The position numbers and the translations under genes were made by a program. Under the pieces are notes generated by a model. It saw only the letters and a list, made by a program, of their open reading frames with translations, was not told where the DNA came from and did no database searches. Positions 9,561 through 20,739 of a DNA stretch of 64,000 nucleotides are shown here, piece by piece. How positions within the stretch are numbered: position 1 is the first letter of the stretch; every line of letters begins with the position of its first letter. The stretch is from Rivibacter subsaxonicus (lineage in GTDB: Bacteria > Pseudomonadota > Gammaproteobacteria > Burkholderiales > Burkholderiaceae_C): assembly GCF_004217215.1 (NCBI RefSeq), contig NZ_SHKP01000005.1, forward strand, positions 439,501-503,500, given 5' to 3'.

Positions 9561-10217
9561 CTATCGCTTCGCCTTCGCCACTTCCTCCGCCACGAGGGCA
9601 GCGAGTTGATCTGGCCCGAAACTGGGCAGGCTGCGGCCGTTGACGAAGAAGGTGGGTGTCCGGCTGACCTGCAGGGCGGTGAGGTCTTCGACATCCTGGC
9701 TCAGCAGCGCCTGCATTTCGGGTCGAGCCATGTCCTCCCGGGCCCGCTCGATGTCCAGGCCGGCGGCCTGTGCGATCTCGAAAGTGAGGTCGGGGTTGGG
9801 CCGGCCGTGGTCGGCCCAGGTCGGCTGGGCTTGCAGCACCGCTTCCAGCACCGGTTGGAACTTGCCCTGGCGCTTGGCCGCTTCGAGCAGCTTCACCACC
9901 TGATCGGAGCCCTGGTGGAACGGCGCGTAGCGAATGACGAGCCGGACCTCCTGCGGATACCGTGCCATCAGGCTCTTGACGAACGGATAGAACGCGCGGC
10001 AGGTCTCGCAGGCCGGGTCGAAGAACTCAACGATCGTGACCGGCGCGCCCTGAGGGCCGAGTACCGGCGAGTGCATGCGCACGAGGCGGGTCTGCTCGGC
10101 GCGGACCGTCTGGTCCTGCGCGCTCTGTGTCTGCTTTCGGTACACGCTCACGCCGACGACGAAAGCGGCGACCATGAGGATCAGGATGCCGGCGACGGCC
10201 ACCTTCTTGGTGTTCAT
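9561..10217 (-). CDS. DsbA-family thiol-disulfide oxidoreductase, membrane anchored
   Basis: 218 residues. A single N-terminal membrane segment (VAVAGILILMVAAFVVGVSV) is followed by a thioredoxin fold with the active site FFDPACETCRAFYP (CxxC = CETC) near residue 75 and a cis-proline region VSRTPTFFVNG near the end. This matches the DsbA/BdbD/Com1-type oxidoreductases. The start at 10217 has GAAGGAC upstream and overlaps the dsbB stop by four bases (ATGA), so the pair is translationally coupled. It is last in the leftward metal operon, where it may oxidise or repair periplasmic thiols under metal stress. Confidence 0.88.
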   Translation of the reverse strand: MNTKKVAVAGILILMVAAFVVGVSVYRKQTQSAQDQTVRAEQTRLVRMHSPVLGPQGAPVTIVEFFDPACETCRAFYPFVKSLMARYPQEVRLVIRYAPFHQGSDQVVKLLEAAKRQGKFQPVLEAVLQAQPTWADHGRPNPDLTFEIAQAAGLDIERAREDMARPEMQALLSQDVEDLTALQVSRTPTFFVNGRSLPSFGPDQLAALVAEEVAKAKR

Positions 10218-10675
10218 GGACGGGTCCTTCGCAGGTATACGAGCAGCAGAGCCGCGATGGCAGTGAAGGCCAGCAGGGACAGCCACGGGATCTGGATGCC
10301 GCCGAGGATCACCAGCTTCTGGTCACTGCAGGATGGGCCGGCGCCGCAGGGGATCCACCACTGCGGTACCCAGCCCGCAATCAGCGCCGTGTGATAACCC
10401 GCCACCGCAACGCCGCCCAGCGCCAGGGGCAAGGCGTAGATGGCTCCGCGGCGGTCATTGCCAAAGGCCGCCATGCCGAGGATCACGGCCAGCGGGAACA
10501 TCAGGATGCGCTGGTACCAGCACAGCTGGCAGGGCGTCATGCCCATCACCTCGCCAATGAACAACGCGGCGAAGGTCGAGACCAGTGCGACGGCCCAGGC
10601 GGCGGACAGCCAGACCCATCCGGTGCTCGACCGGGTGGATGATGGGCCGTCGCGTTCGCCGTTCGCGCTGTTCAT
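10214..10675 (-). CDS. DsbB-like disulfide bond formation protein
   Basis: 153-aa integral membrane protein with four predicted helices. The redox pairs are CQLC in the first periplasmic loop (GMTPCQLCWYQR) and CGAGPSC in the second loop, the arrangement of the DsbB/BdbC family that passes electrons from a DsbA partner to quinone. The gene overlaps the dsbA-like gene, its obvious partner. It follows the czc genes after a 13-bp gap, so the oxidative folding pair is probably induced with the metal pump. Confidence 0.9.
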   Translation of the reverse strand: MNSANGERDGPSSTRSSTGWVWLSAAWAVALVSTFAALFIGEVMGMTPCQLCWYQRILMFPLAVILGMAAFGNDRRGAIYALPLALGGVAVAGYHTALIAGWVPQWWIPCGAGPSCSDQKLVILGGIQIPWLSLLAFTAIAALLLVYLRRTRP

Positions 10676-10688
10676 GACGCGCGCAACC

Positions 10689-11075
10689 TTACTTCAGCGT
10701 GAAGCGGGCGGTCGCCGGCTTGCCCGCGACGGTCACGACGGCCACGGCCTTGGTTCCAGGACCGACCTTGAAGCTGCCGGTGGCCTCGAGCTTGTCGCCA
10801 GCAGGCTTGAGTTCGACCTCCTGCTTCTCGGTGCCGGTCAGCAGCGTGACCTTGGCAGTGGCCTTGGATACGTCAGCTGCCTTGCCGTGGTCGCGCAGGT
10901 GGAGCTGAATGACAGTGGGTTTTGCCACCAGTTCGAAGTCCACGTCCTTGACCTCGACCACGACGCCGCCGTGCAGCGGCTTGTGCTCGTGCGCGTGGTC
11001 GTGCTTGTCGTCGGCGGCCCATGCCGCGCCGCCGGTGGCAATCAGGCCGGCCGCAATCAGGTTCAATGCTTTCAT
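10689..11075 (-). CDS. Secreted His-rich protein of the Czc-type operon
   Basis: 128 residues with a clean signal peptide (MKALNLIAAGLIATGGAAWA). The mature N-terminus is DDKHDHAHEHKPLHGG, a likely divalent-metal site, followed by a predicted all-beta domain (VVVEVKDVDFELVAK and so on). No named family is recognised with certainty, though comparable proteins sit beside czc/cnr-type RND genes. It begins 27 bases after czcA. A role in periplasmic Zn/Co/Cd binding or handover is an inference. Confidence 0.7.
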   Translation of the reverse strand: MKALNLIAAGLIATGGAAWAADDKHDHAHEHKPLHGGVVVEVKDVDFELVAKPTVIQLHLRDHGKAADVSKATAKVTLLTGTEKQEVELKPAGDKLEATGSFKVGPGTKAVAVVTVAGKPATARFTLK

Positions 11076-11102
11076 CGTGAGTCCTTTCGGTTGGAGGAAC
11101 AG

Positions 11103-14222
<3,120 letters not shown>

Positions 14223-14232
14223 GCGTGACTCC

Positions 14233-15336
14233 TCAGCGGACCTGGTTGATCAAGGTGGCGCCCTGCGTGGCCACTCGATCACCGGCTTGCAGTCCCGAGG
14301 TCACCGCGACGTTGACGCCGTCCAGCGGCTCGGTCGTCACCGTCCGGGGCTCGAAGCGCTCGGGCGCCGTCTTGACCCAGACGATGGTCTGGTTCGACGG
14401 GCTCCTCAGCAGCGACGCCGCGGGCACCGCGATGCCCTTGACCTGAGAGCGGGTCTGCACGAAGACGCGCACCGGTTGACCGACCGCGAGCTTGCCCAGG
14501 GCCGCGCCCTCGGCACCAAAGCTCAACGGCAGCGCTTGTTCGCGCAGGCTGCGCGCGGCACCCAGAAAGCTCAGCGGCACGCGCTCGCTGCCCACCGCCA
14601 GCGTGGCGCCGGCGACATCGCCTGCCAGCGCGGCGTCGAAGGCCAGGGCCTCGATGCGCAGGCGCTTCGGATCGACGATCTCGAACACCAGTTCGCGCGC
14701 GTCCACCACCTGGCCGGCGACCGCGCCGGTCGAGGCGATCACGCCGCTGACCGGGGCGACAAGCGTGTCGCGGTTGCTCAGGCCGCCGCTGACGGCGGCG
14801 ATGCGTTGCGACAGGCTGGCCGCTTCGCTCTCGGCGGCCTCGATCTCCTTGCGCGGCACGGTATCGGCCAGGTCCCTCAGCCGCGCGACGCGCTTGTCGG
14901 CCAGGTCACGCGCGGCGCGCAGCTCGGCCAGTTGCGCGGCCTGGTTGGAGCGGTCGATCGGCGCGGCCGACGGCACCACGTAGGCCAGGATCTCACCCTT
15001 GCGCACCGTCTGACCCGCGTTCGGCAGGCCGCGTGGGCCGGCTTCGATGCGGCCCGGCACCACGGCCTGCACACGGCCGCCGGCGTTGGGGTCCATCACG
15101 ACCCGGCCGTTGAGCTCGATCGAACGTGGCAGCTCGCCGGCCTCGGCCACCATGGTGCGCAGTCCCAGTTGGCGCTGCGCCGGCTTGGGCAGGAACACGC
15201 TGCCGTCTGGCAGGCGCTGCGGGCCGTTGCTGTTGGTGGCGGCCTGAGCGTCGCCATGGTCATGGCCTTCGCCGGCCATCGAGCTCGTGGCTGCCAGCGC
15301 CAACAGCAGGCTGCTGATGAGGAAGCGCGCCTTCAT
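14233..15336 (-). CDS. czcB: RND periplasmic adaptor (CzcB-like)
   Basis: 367-aa membrane-fusion protein pairing with the adjacent permease. The chosen start (15336) gives a signal peptide (MKARFLISSLLLALAATSSMA) followed at once by GEGHDHGDAQ, a His-rich metal site. The rest shows adaptor features: LNGRVVMDPNAGGRVQAVVPG (lipoyl/barrel entry), a coiled-coil hairpin, VAPVSGVIASTGAVAGQVV, and a C-terminal domain ending TLINQVR. The start overlaps the stop of the upstream 186-aa gene by four bases. Confidence 0.88.
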   Translation of the reverse strand: MKARFLISSLLLALAATSSMAGEGHDHGDAQAATNSNGPQRLPDGSVFLPKPAQRQLGLRTMVAEAGELPRSIELNGRVVMDPNAGGRVQAVVPGRIEAGPRGLPNAGQTVRKGEILAYVVPSAAPIDRSNQAAQLAELRAARDLADKRVARLRDLADTVPRKEIEAAESEAASLSQRIAAVSGGLSNRDTLVAPVSGVIASTGAVAGQVVDARELVFEIVDPKRLRIEALAFDAALAGDVAGATLAVGSERVPLSFLGAARSLREQALPLSFGAEGAALGKLAVGQPVRVFVQTRSQVKGIAVPAASLLRSPSNQTIVWVKTAPERFEPRTVTTEPLDGVNVAVTSGLQAGDRVATQGATLINQVR

Positions 15337-15893
15337 GCCGCACCTCCCATGCGCAGCGGACGCTGCGTGCTTGCACGGCGGATGGCCCAGGCCAGCAGGC
15401 CGAGGGTGACGAGGCCGCCGGCGACCCAGATGCCGATGCGCTGCCAACCCTGTGCGGCTGGCGCTTCGTCGGCGTGCTCGTCGTGGATGTCGAGTTCGCC
15501 GGCCAGCAGATCGGTCTCGGCACCGGCAATGACAGTCGCCGTGACCGGCAGCACGCCCGGCTTGGGAGCCTCGGCCAGCGTGGCCTCGAACTCGCCTTCG
15601 GCATGAGTTTCGGTCTTGATCTTGGCGCCGCCGATCTCGAGTTCGAGCTGAGCGCCCCTGACTGGGCTGTTGTCGGCAAAGCGGTCGAGGTAGAGCGTGA
15701 GCTGCTTGCCATCGAGTACGCCGACGAGTTCAAAGGCTTCTGAAATCGCGGTGAAGCGCGGCAGCGCCGAGCCGGCCGCGGTCGGCGCCGCGTCGCCATG
15801 GTCGTGGCCGTCGCCGGCACGCGCGCCGGTCACCAGCAGCAGGCCAGCGGCCAAGGTGAGCGCGATCAGTGGCCGCAGTGAGATGTGTTGCAT
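15333..15893 (-). CDS. His-rich membrane-anchored periplasmic protein between czcC and czcB
   Basis: 186 residues: a signal peptide (to ARA), then GDGHDHGDA, a beta-rich central domain (residues about 50-140) with IHDEHADEA, and one C-terminal membrane helix (IGIWVAGGLVTLGLLAWAI) with a basic tail. The start of czcB repeats the same GHDHGD motif, so the gene may have split from or duplicated the N-terminal part of a longer CzcB. I cannot assign it to a named family. Four-base overlap with czcB shows co-translation, implying a structural or metal-delivery role in the pump. Confidence 0.7.
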   Translation of the reverse strand: MQHISLRPLIALTLAAGLLLVTGARAGDGHDHGDAAPTAAGSALPRFTAISEAFELVGVLDGKQLTLYLDRFADNSPVRGAQLELEIGGAKIKTETHAEGEFEATLAEAPKPGVLPVTATVIAGAETDLLAGELDIHDEHADEAPAAQGWQRIGIWVAGGLVTLGLLAWAIRRASTQRPLRMGGAA

Positions 15894-15926
15894 CGGTGTG
15901 TCCTTGATGGGTGCCGCAGCGCGGTC

Positions 15927-17204
15927 TTATTCGGGCAGCAGGCCCAGGGCCTGGCGAAGTTGTGACAAGGCCAGCGCCTGGTCGATGCGGGCACGGGCGC
16001 TCTGGCGTTCGGCCTCGACCGCTTCGAGGTCCACCCGCAGGCGGGTCGGCAGGTCGGTTTCGCCCAGGCGGAATGACTTCTCGAAGAAGCCCCGTGACTC
16101 GTGCGCCAACGCGGCGCGACGGTCCGCGGCGGCGACGACCAGCGCTGCCGAGGCCACGCGGGCCCGGGCCGCGTCGATCTCGGCGGCCAACCGCTCACGC
16201 TCGATGCCAAGCAACTGCTCGGCCTCGATCTGGTCGGCGGCGGCCGACGCCACCTTGGCCCGGCTGCGGCCGTCGGAACCGAAGGGGATGCGCACGCCGA
16301 CCGTGATCGACTGGTCGTAGGGCACGCCGCTGATGCCGCGCTCGCGCGTGGTGGCCAGATTCAACTCTGGATTCGCGCGCGACTGCGTACCGGCCAGCTC
16401 TCGCGTGCGACGGGCGAGTTCGGCGCGATCGCCAAGCTCGCGCAGCACCGGGTGGGAGGGATCGGCCGCCGTCTCGGCAGGTATCGCTTCGGGCGTCTCG
16501 GCCAGGCGGCCATTGGGTACCGGGCCGGTGACCGAGCGCAGGGCCTGCATCGCCGTCGCCTCGGCGGCCACGGCCTCGGCCAGCGCCGCCTGGGCACCCG
16601 CCATCGCGCCATCGGCCTGGTGCTGGTCGGCGCGCGACAGATCGCCGGCCTTGGTGCGTCGGGCCACATCGGTGGCCAGTTGCTCGGCGTTGGCGAGCCG
16701 CGCCTTGGCCAGGGTCACGTCCTGCCGGCTGCGGTGCACTGCCCACCAGGCCTCGCGCACGCTGCCGGCCACGCGCCACTGGGCGGCGCTCAATCGGCTG
16801 TCGACGGCGCCGCGCTCGGCCTCGGCGACGGCCTGGGAGTGCGCGCGCTGGCCGGGCAGCCAGAGCGGAATGGCAACGCCGGCCACGTACTCACGGTTGC
16901 CGTTGTCGCGATTCAGGCGATCGGACTTGGCGGAGAGCTCCACCGCGAGTGGCTCGGCGATCCAGCTGGCCGCCACATCGCGCTGTGCTTGAGCCGCGTC
17001 GCGGCGCGCATCGGCGCCTCGGGCTTCCGGGTGGCGCAGCCAGGCTGCTTCGGTCGCCTGCTTCAGCGTCAGCGTCGTGGCAGTGGCGTCGGTCTGCGCG
17101 GACGCGAGCGGGGCAAGGAGCAAGGCACCCGAGGCCGCAAGCGTCAGGGCGAGAAGGGGCAAGCGTCGCCCCGGGCCTTGGCCATTGCAAGGTCTTGAAG
17201 TCAT
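15927..17204 (-). CDS. czcC: TolC-family outer membrane factor (CzcC-like)
   Basis: 425-aa outer membrane channel. The start at 17204 is supported by GAGGATT eight bases upstream. A signal peptide ends at LASAQ; the OEP domain begins TLTLKQATEAAWLRHPEARG and contains long Ala-rich coiled helices in two repeats, with ITVGVRIPFGSDGRSRAKV marking a transmembrane strand region. It precedes the 186-aa gene by 33 bases in the leftward operon. Confidence 0.87.
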   Translation of the reverse strand: MTSRPCNGQGPGRRLPLLALTLAASGALLLAPLASAQTDATATTLTLKQATEAAWLRHPEARGADARRDAAQAQRDVAASWIAEPLAVELSAKSDRLNRDNGNREYVAGVAIPLWLPGQRAHSQAVAEAERGAVDSRLSAAQWRVAGSVREAWWAVHRSRQDVTLAKARLANAEQLATDVARRTKAGDLSRADQHQADGAMAGAQAALAEAVAAEATAMQALRSVTGPVPNGRLAETPEAIPAETAADPSHPVLRELGDRAELARRTRELAGTQSRANPELNLATTRERGISGVPYDQSITVGVRIPFGSDGRSRAKVASAAADQIEAEQLLGIERERLAAEIDAARARVASAALVVAAADRRAALAHESRGFFEKSFRLGETDLPTRLRVDLEAVEAERQSARARIDQALALSQLRQALGLLPE

Positions 17205-17338
17205 GGGAATCCTCGTCGAGAGCAGCCGCAAGGGCTGTCAGAGCCGACGGGCACGAGGCCCGTGGCGTCACCGAACGACGAGGAGACGCGCCTTCAGCGC
17301 GTGGTGGGCAAGCTGTGCGGCAGCGTTCCTCGCCGGGA

Positions 17339-17704
17339 TCAGGCGAGGACGGCGCGTGGTGGCCGCAGCGGATGGTCGACGGACCGATCCGCGAAAGACG
17401 CCGAGTGGTGGCTCGGCACATAGCCCGCTTCGAGGCTCGAAGGCATGACGCCCATCGGCATCAGGATCGAAGCGCAACTGCCGTGGCAGGTGTGGCAGTC
17501 CGCGTCGAAGGTGGGCTGCTGGTCACCAGCTGCGGCCGTCAGGTCCTGGTCGGCATCGGGGCCGGCCTGTTCGTGGACGTGCTCGTGATGCCCGACATGC
17601 TGGGCCGCGACGCCCGTCTCGTGCTGGCAGGCGCTGGCCACAGCGGCCCAGGTCCACTGGGTCGGCAGCAGCAGCATCAGGAAGATGATCAGCAGGCGTC
17701 GCAC
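17339..17704 (-). CDS. czcI: CzcI-family periplasmic metal-resistance protein
   Basis: 121 residues. The signal peptide MRRLLIIFLMLLLPTQWTWA followed by AVASACQHE and a His cluster HVGHHEHVHEQAG is characteristic of CzcI, a small protein at the head of czcCBA in Cupriavidus and relatives. A CHTCHGSC motif lies near residue 70. CzcI is thought to modulate expression of czc; its mechanism is not settled. It lies 33 bases after the P-type ATPase gene and 134 bases before czcC, so it opens the czc part of the operon. Confidence 0.85.
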   Translation of the reverse strand: MRRLLIIFLMLLLPTQWTWAAVASACQHETGVAAQHVGHHEHVHEQAGPDADQDLTAAAGDQQPTFDADCHTCHGSCASILMPMGVMPSSLEAGYVPSHHSASFADRSVDHPLRPPRAVLA

Positions 17705-17737
17705 GGCCGGAAGTCTATCAACGGTCAGCAGAAACGG

Positions 17738-20008
17738 TCAGTTACCCGACCGTGTCCGCAGCAGCCGCAGGCCATTGCCGACGACAAGCAGGCTCGCCCC
17801 CATGTCGGCAAACACCGCCATCCACATGGTGGCGTGGCCCAGCAGCGCGAGCACCAGGAACACCGCCTTGATGCCGAGCGCCAGGCTGATGTTCTGCCAC
17901 AGCACGCGATGGGTGCGCTGCGAAAGACGCACCGTCTCGGCAATGCGGCGCAGGTCGTCGTTCATGACCACCACGTCGGCGGCTTCCATCGCGATGTCGG
18001 TGCCGGCCGCGCCCATCGCCACGCCGATGTCGGCCTGGGCCAGTGCGGGCGCATCGTTGATGCCGTCGCCGGTCATCGCCGTGGGGCCATGTTCGGCCTG
18101 CAGCGCCTTGATGGCGGCCAGCTTGTCTTCTGGCAGCAGGTTGCCGCGGGCCTCGTCGATGCCCGCCTGGCTGGCAATGGCGGTGGCGGTGGCCTGGTTG
18201 TCGCCGGTCAGCATGACCGGCTGGATGCCGAGCGACTTGAGATCGGCGACGGCCTCCCGCGACGAGGGCTTGATGGTGTCGGCGACCGCGAACAGCGCGA
18301 GCACCGCCTCCTGCGACGCCAGCAGCGTGACGGTGCGGCCGGCTTGCTCATGCTCGAGCAACTGCGCTTCGAGCGCCGACGAGCATTGGCCGCGCTCGTG
18401 GATGAGCCGGTGATTGCCGAGCACGTAGGTGGCACCGCCGACGCTGGCCTCGACACCGCGGCCGACCAGCGCCTTGAACTCTTCGATTGCCAGGGCTGAC
18501 GACTCCAGTCCCTGGGCGATGGCCTTGGACACCGGATGATCGGAGTGGCCCGCCAGTGCGGCGGCCACGGCCTCCGCGCGAGCACGATCGATCGCCGCGC
18601 CCAGTGTCTCCCAGGCCACCAGCTTGGGCTTGCCTTCGGTGATGGTGCCGGTCTTGTCGAGCGCGATCGCCTTGAGCTTGCGCGCTTCTTCGAGGTAGAC
18701 GCCGCCCTTGATGAGGATGCCGCGTCGTGCGGCAGCGGCGAGACCGCTGACCACGGTGACCGGGGTCGAGATCACCAGCGCGCAGGGACAGGCAATGACC
18801 AGCATCACCAGCGCCTTGTAGGCCGCGTCGAGCCAGGCCCAGCCCATGACCAGCGGACCCAGCAGGGCCACCGCCAGCGCGATGGCAAAGACCGCCGGCG
18901 TGTAGACCGCCGTGAAGCGATCGACGAAGCCCTGCGTTGGCGCACGCGTGCCCTGGGCCTGCTCGACCGCATGGATGATGCGGGCCAGCGTCGAGTTCGA
19001 CGCCGCCGCCGTCACGCGCATCTCAAAGCTGCCGGTCTGATTGATGGTGCCGGCAAAGACGGGATCTCCCGCCGCCTTGTCGACCGGAATGCTCTCGCCG
19101 GTGACTGGCGCCTGATCGATGCTGGTGCTGCCGCTGATGAGCATGCCGTCGAGCGGGACGCGCTCGCCCGGGCGGACACGAACCACCGCGTCGAGCGCAA
19201 CTGAGGCGACACCGACCGTCTGCCAGCTGCCATCGGCCTGGCGCACGTCGGCCTGTTCGGGGGCCATCGCCATCAGGCCTTGGATGGCATTGCGGGCACG
19301 GTCGACGGCGCGAGCCTCGATGAGTTCGGCGATCGCATACAACGCCATCACCATCGCCGCCTCGGGCCATTGGCCGATCAGCACGGCACCGGTCACCGCG
19401 ACCGTCATCAGTGCGTTGATGTTGAGGCGGCCGCGCAGCAGCGCATTCAGGCCCTTCTGGTAGACATCGAAGCCGGCCAGCCAGATGGCCGTGGCGGCCA
19501 AGCCGAGGCCGAGTGCCTTCGCGGGCAGCGTGTCCGGCAGGAAGAAGGCAGCGAGTTCGGCGCATACCGCCAGCCCTAGGGCAAGGCCCAGCCGTTTGAG
19601 ACTGGAGTTGGCGTCGTGCTGATCGTCGTGATCGTGGCCATGGCCGACGCTGGCTTCCGCGCTCACCTCTTCAGCAAAGGGCTGAGGATCAAAGCCGATG
19701 CGACGGATGGCTGCCACGGCTTGAGCCATGACATCGGGCGGCGCATCGATGGCGAGGCTGCGCTCGCCGACGCGAAAGTTCAGGTTGCGGATACCCGGGA
19801 TCCGATCGAGCTCCCGACGGATCTCGGCTTCCTCGGTCGCGCAGTCCATCGTGGCGATGCGAAAGCGCGACCCAACGCCGGCATTGCTGGCTTGCGCCGT
19901 GGGTGCGGCGCAAGCGGCGGATCCGCAGGCTTCTCGATCGCAATGGTCGCCATCTTGCGCCGGGTTGGCAGAGGGCTTCGCTTCGGTCGTGGAGATGTGC
20001 TGAGGCAT
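17738..20008 (-). CDS. Zn/Cd/Pb-exporting P1B-type ATPase (CadA/ZntA/PbrA-like)
   Basis: 756-aa heavy-metal ATPase. A Cys/His-rich leader (HCDREACGSAAC) precedes one HMA domain whose metal loop is MDCATEEAEIR, with a single Cys and Glu-Glu rather than CxxC, as in beta-proteobacterial Zn/Cd/Pb pumps. A His spacer (HGHDHDDQHD) and six to eight membrane helices follow; TM6 carries CPC (IACPCALVIS). Catalytic motifs are DKTGT (phosphorylation), SDHPVS (HP locus) and TGDGINDAPAL. The start at 20008 was preferred because the ATG at 20017 lies inside the promoter. It is divergent from the MerR regulator and is probably the first gene of the long leftward operon. Confidence 0.92.
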   Translation of the reverse strand: MPQHISTTEAKPSANPAQDGDHCDREACGSAACAAPTAQASNAGVGSRFRIATMDCATEEAEIRRELDRIPGIRNLNFRVGERSLAIDAPPDVMAQAVAAIRRIGFDPQPFAEEVSAEASVGHGHDHDDQHDANSSLKRLGLALGLAVCAELAAFFLPDTLPAKALGLGLAATAIWLAGFDVYQKGLNALLRGRLNINALMTVAVTGAVLIGQWPEAAMVMALYAIAELIEARAVDRARNAIQGLMAMAPEQADVRQADGSWQTVGVASVALDAVVRVRPGERVPLDGMLISGSTSIDQAPVTGESIPVDKAAGDPVFAGTINQTGSFEMRVTAAASNSTLARIIHAVEQAQGTRAPTQGFVDRFTAVYTPAVFAIALAVALLGPLVMGWAWLDAAYKALVMLVIACPCALVISTPVTVVSGLAAAARRGILIKGGVYLEEARKLKAIALDKTGTITEGKPKLVAWETLGAAIDRARAEAVAAALAGHSDHPVSKAIAQGLESSALAIEEFKALVGRGVEASVGGATYVLGNHRLIHERGQCSSALEAQLLEHEQAGRTVTLLASQEAVLALFAVADTIKPSSREAVADLKSLGIQPVMLTGDNQATATAIASQAGIDEARGNLLPEDKLAAIKALQAEHGPTAMTGDGINDAPALAQADIGVAMGAAGTDIAMEAADVVVMNDDLRRIAETVRLSQRTHRVLWQNISLALGIKAVFLVLALLGHATMWMAVFADMGASLLVVGNGLRLLRTRSGN

Positions 20009-20015
20009 GACCCGC

Positions 20016-20046
20016 ATTGGAAACCCTGTAGCAGGTGTAGAGTCAA
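20016..20046 (-). promoter_or_regulatory. MerR-family (PbrR/CadR-type) promoter for the metal operon
   Basis: Read on the minus strand, TTGACT (20041-20046) and TCCAAT (20016-20021) are separated by 19 bp. That over-long spacing is typical of promoters untwisted by MerR regulators. The spacer holds CTACACCTGCTACAGGGT, an imperfect dyad close to known PbrR/CadR operators. It lies between the ATPase gene and the divergent regulator, which it probably also controls. Confidence 0.8.
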
Positions 20047-20072
20047 TCGAACCGATTCAAGGGTGTTGAACG

Positions 20073-20522
20073 ATGAGGATTGGCCAGCTTGCGAGTGTCA
20101 CCGGTACGCCGGTCGAGACGATCCGCTTCTACGAACGTGAGGGGCTCTTGCCCGCACCGGATCGGACAGAAGGCAACTACCGCGTCTACACGGCCAAGCA
20201 CGCCGACCGGCTCGTCTTCATTCGCAACTGCCGGCACCTCGATATGGCGCTCGACGAGGTGAGAGTGCTGCTGAAGTTCAGGGACGCACTTCAGACGGAC
20301 TGTGGCGAGGTCAACGCGCTGCTCGACGAGCACATCGAGCACGTGTCAAGGCGGATCCGCGAGCTCAAGGTTCTCGAGAAGGAGATGAAGGCCTTGCGCG
20401 CGCGATGCTCGATGCCGCACGCATCGGCGGAGTGCGGGATTCTTCAGGGCTTGGAGCACGGCGACGGGGCGCCCGGTGCTCGCGGCAGAGCCGCACCGCG
20501 CCATGTCCGCGGATCACATTGA
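20073..20522 (+). CDS. MerR-family Cd/Pb/Zn-responsive regulator (PbrR/CadR-like)
   Basis: 149 residues. The winged helix MRIGQLASVTGTPVETIRFY is the MerR N-terminus. The dimer helix (about 80-115) follows a Cys in TDCGEVNALLD, and the C-terminal metal loop has CSMPHASAEC; three such cysteines define the CadR/PbrR group. The tail after the metal loop is Gly/Arg/His rich and about 15 residues longer than usual. It is transcribed away from the P-type ATPase, whose promoter it should activate on metal binding. Confidence 0.9.
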   Translation: MRIGQLASVTGTPVETIRFYEREGLLPAPDRTEGNYRVYTAKHADRLVFIRNCRHLDMALDEVRVLLKFRDALQTDCGEVNALLDEHIEHVSRRIRELKVLEKEMKALRARCSMPHASAECGILQGLEHGDGAPGARGRAAPRHVRGSH

Positions 20523-20739
20523 TCGGTCGCCTCGCAATTGGAGAGCGGCTCTCAGCCTCCGGTCTCGCAGGAGGTTGCCGGGGCGCCCCGGGGGTTCGCC
20601 GTTCGACGCTGGCTGGGGCGCTGTCCGGCCGGGATTGGCCGCTTGGGCGTCGCCACGGTGCGCAGCGGGGGTCGGGAGCGCCGGCTGGTGCCCCTCGGTA
20701 GCCGCCCAGCACCACTGAGCGTCGCATGGAGCGACTAGC

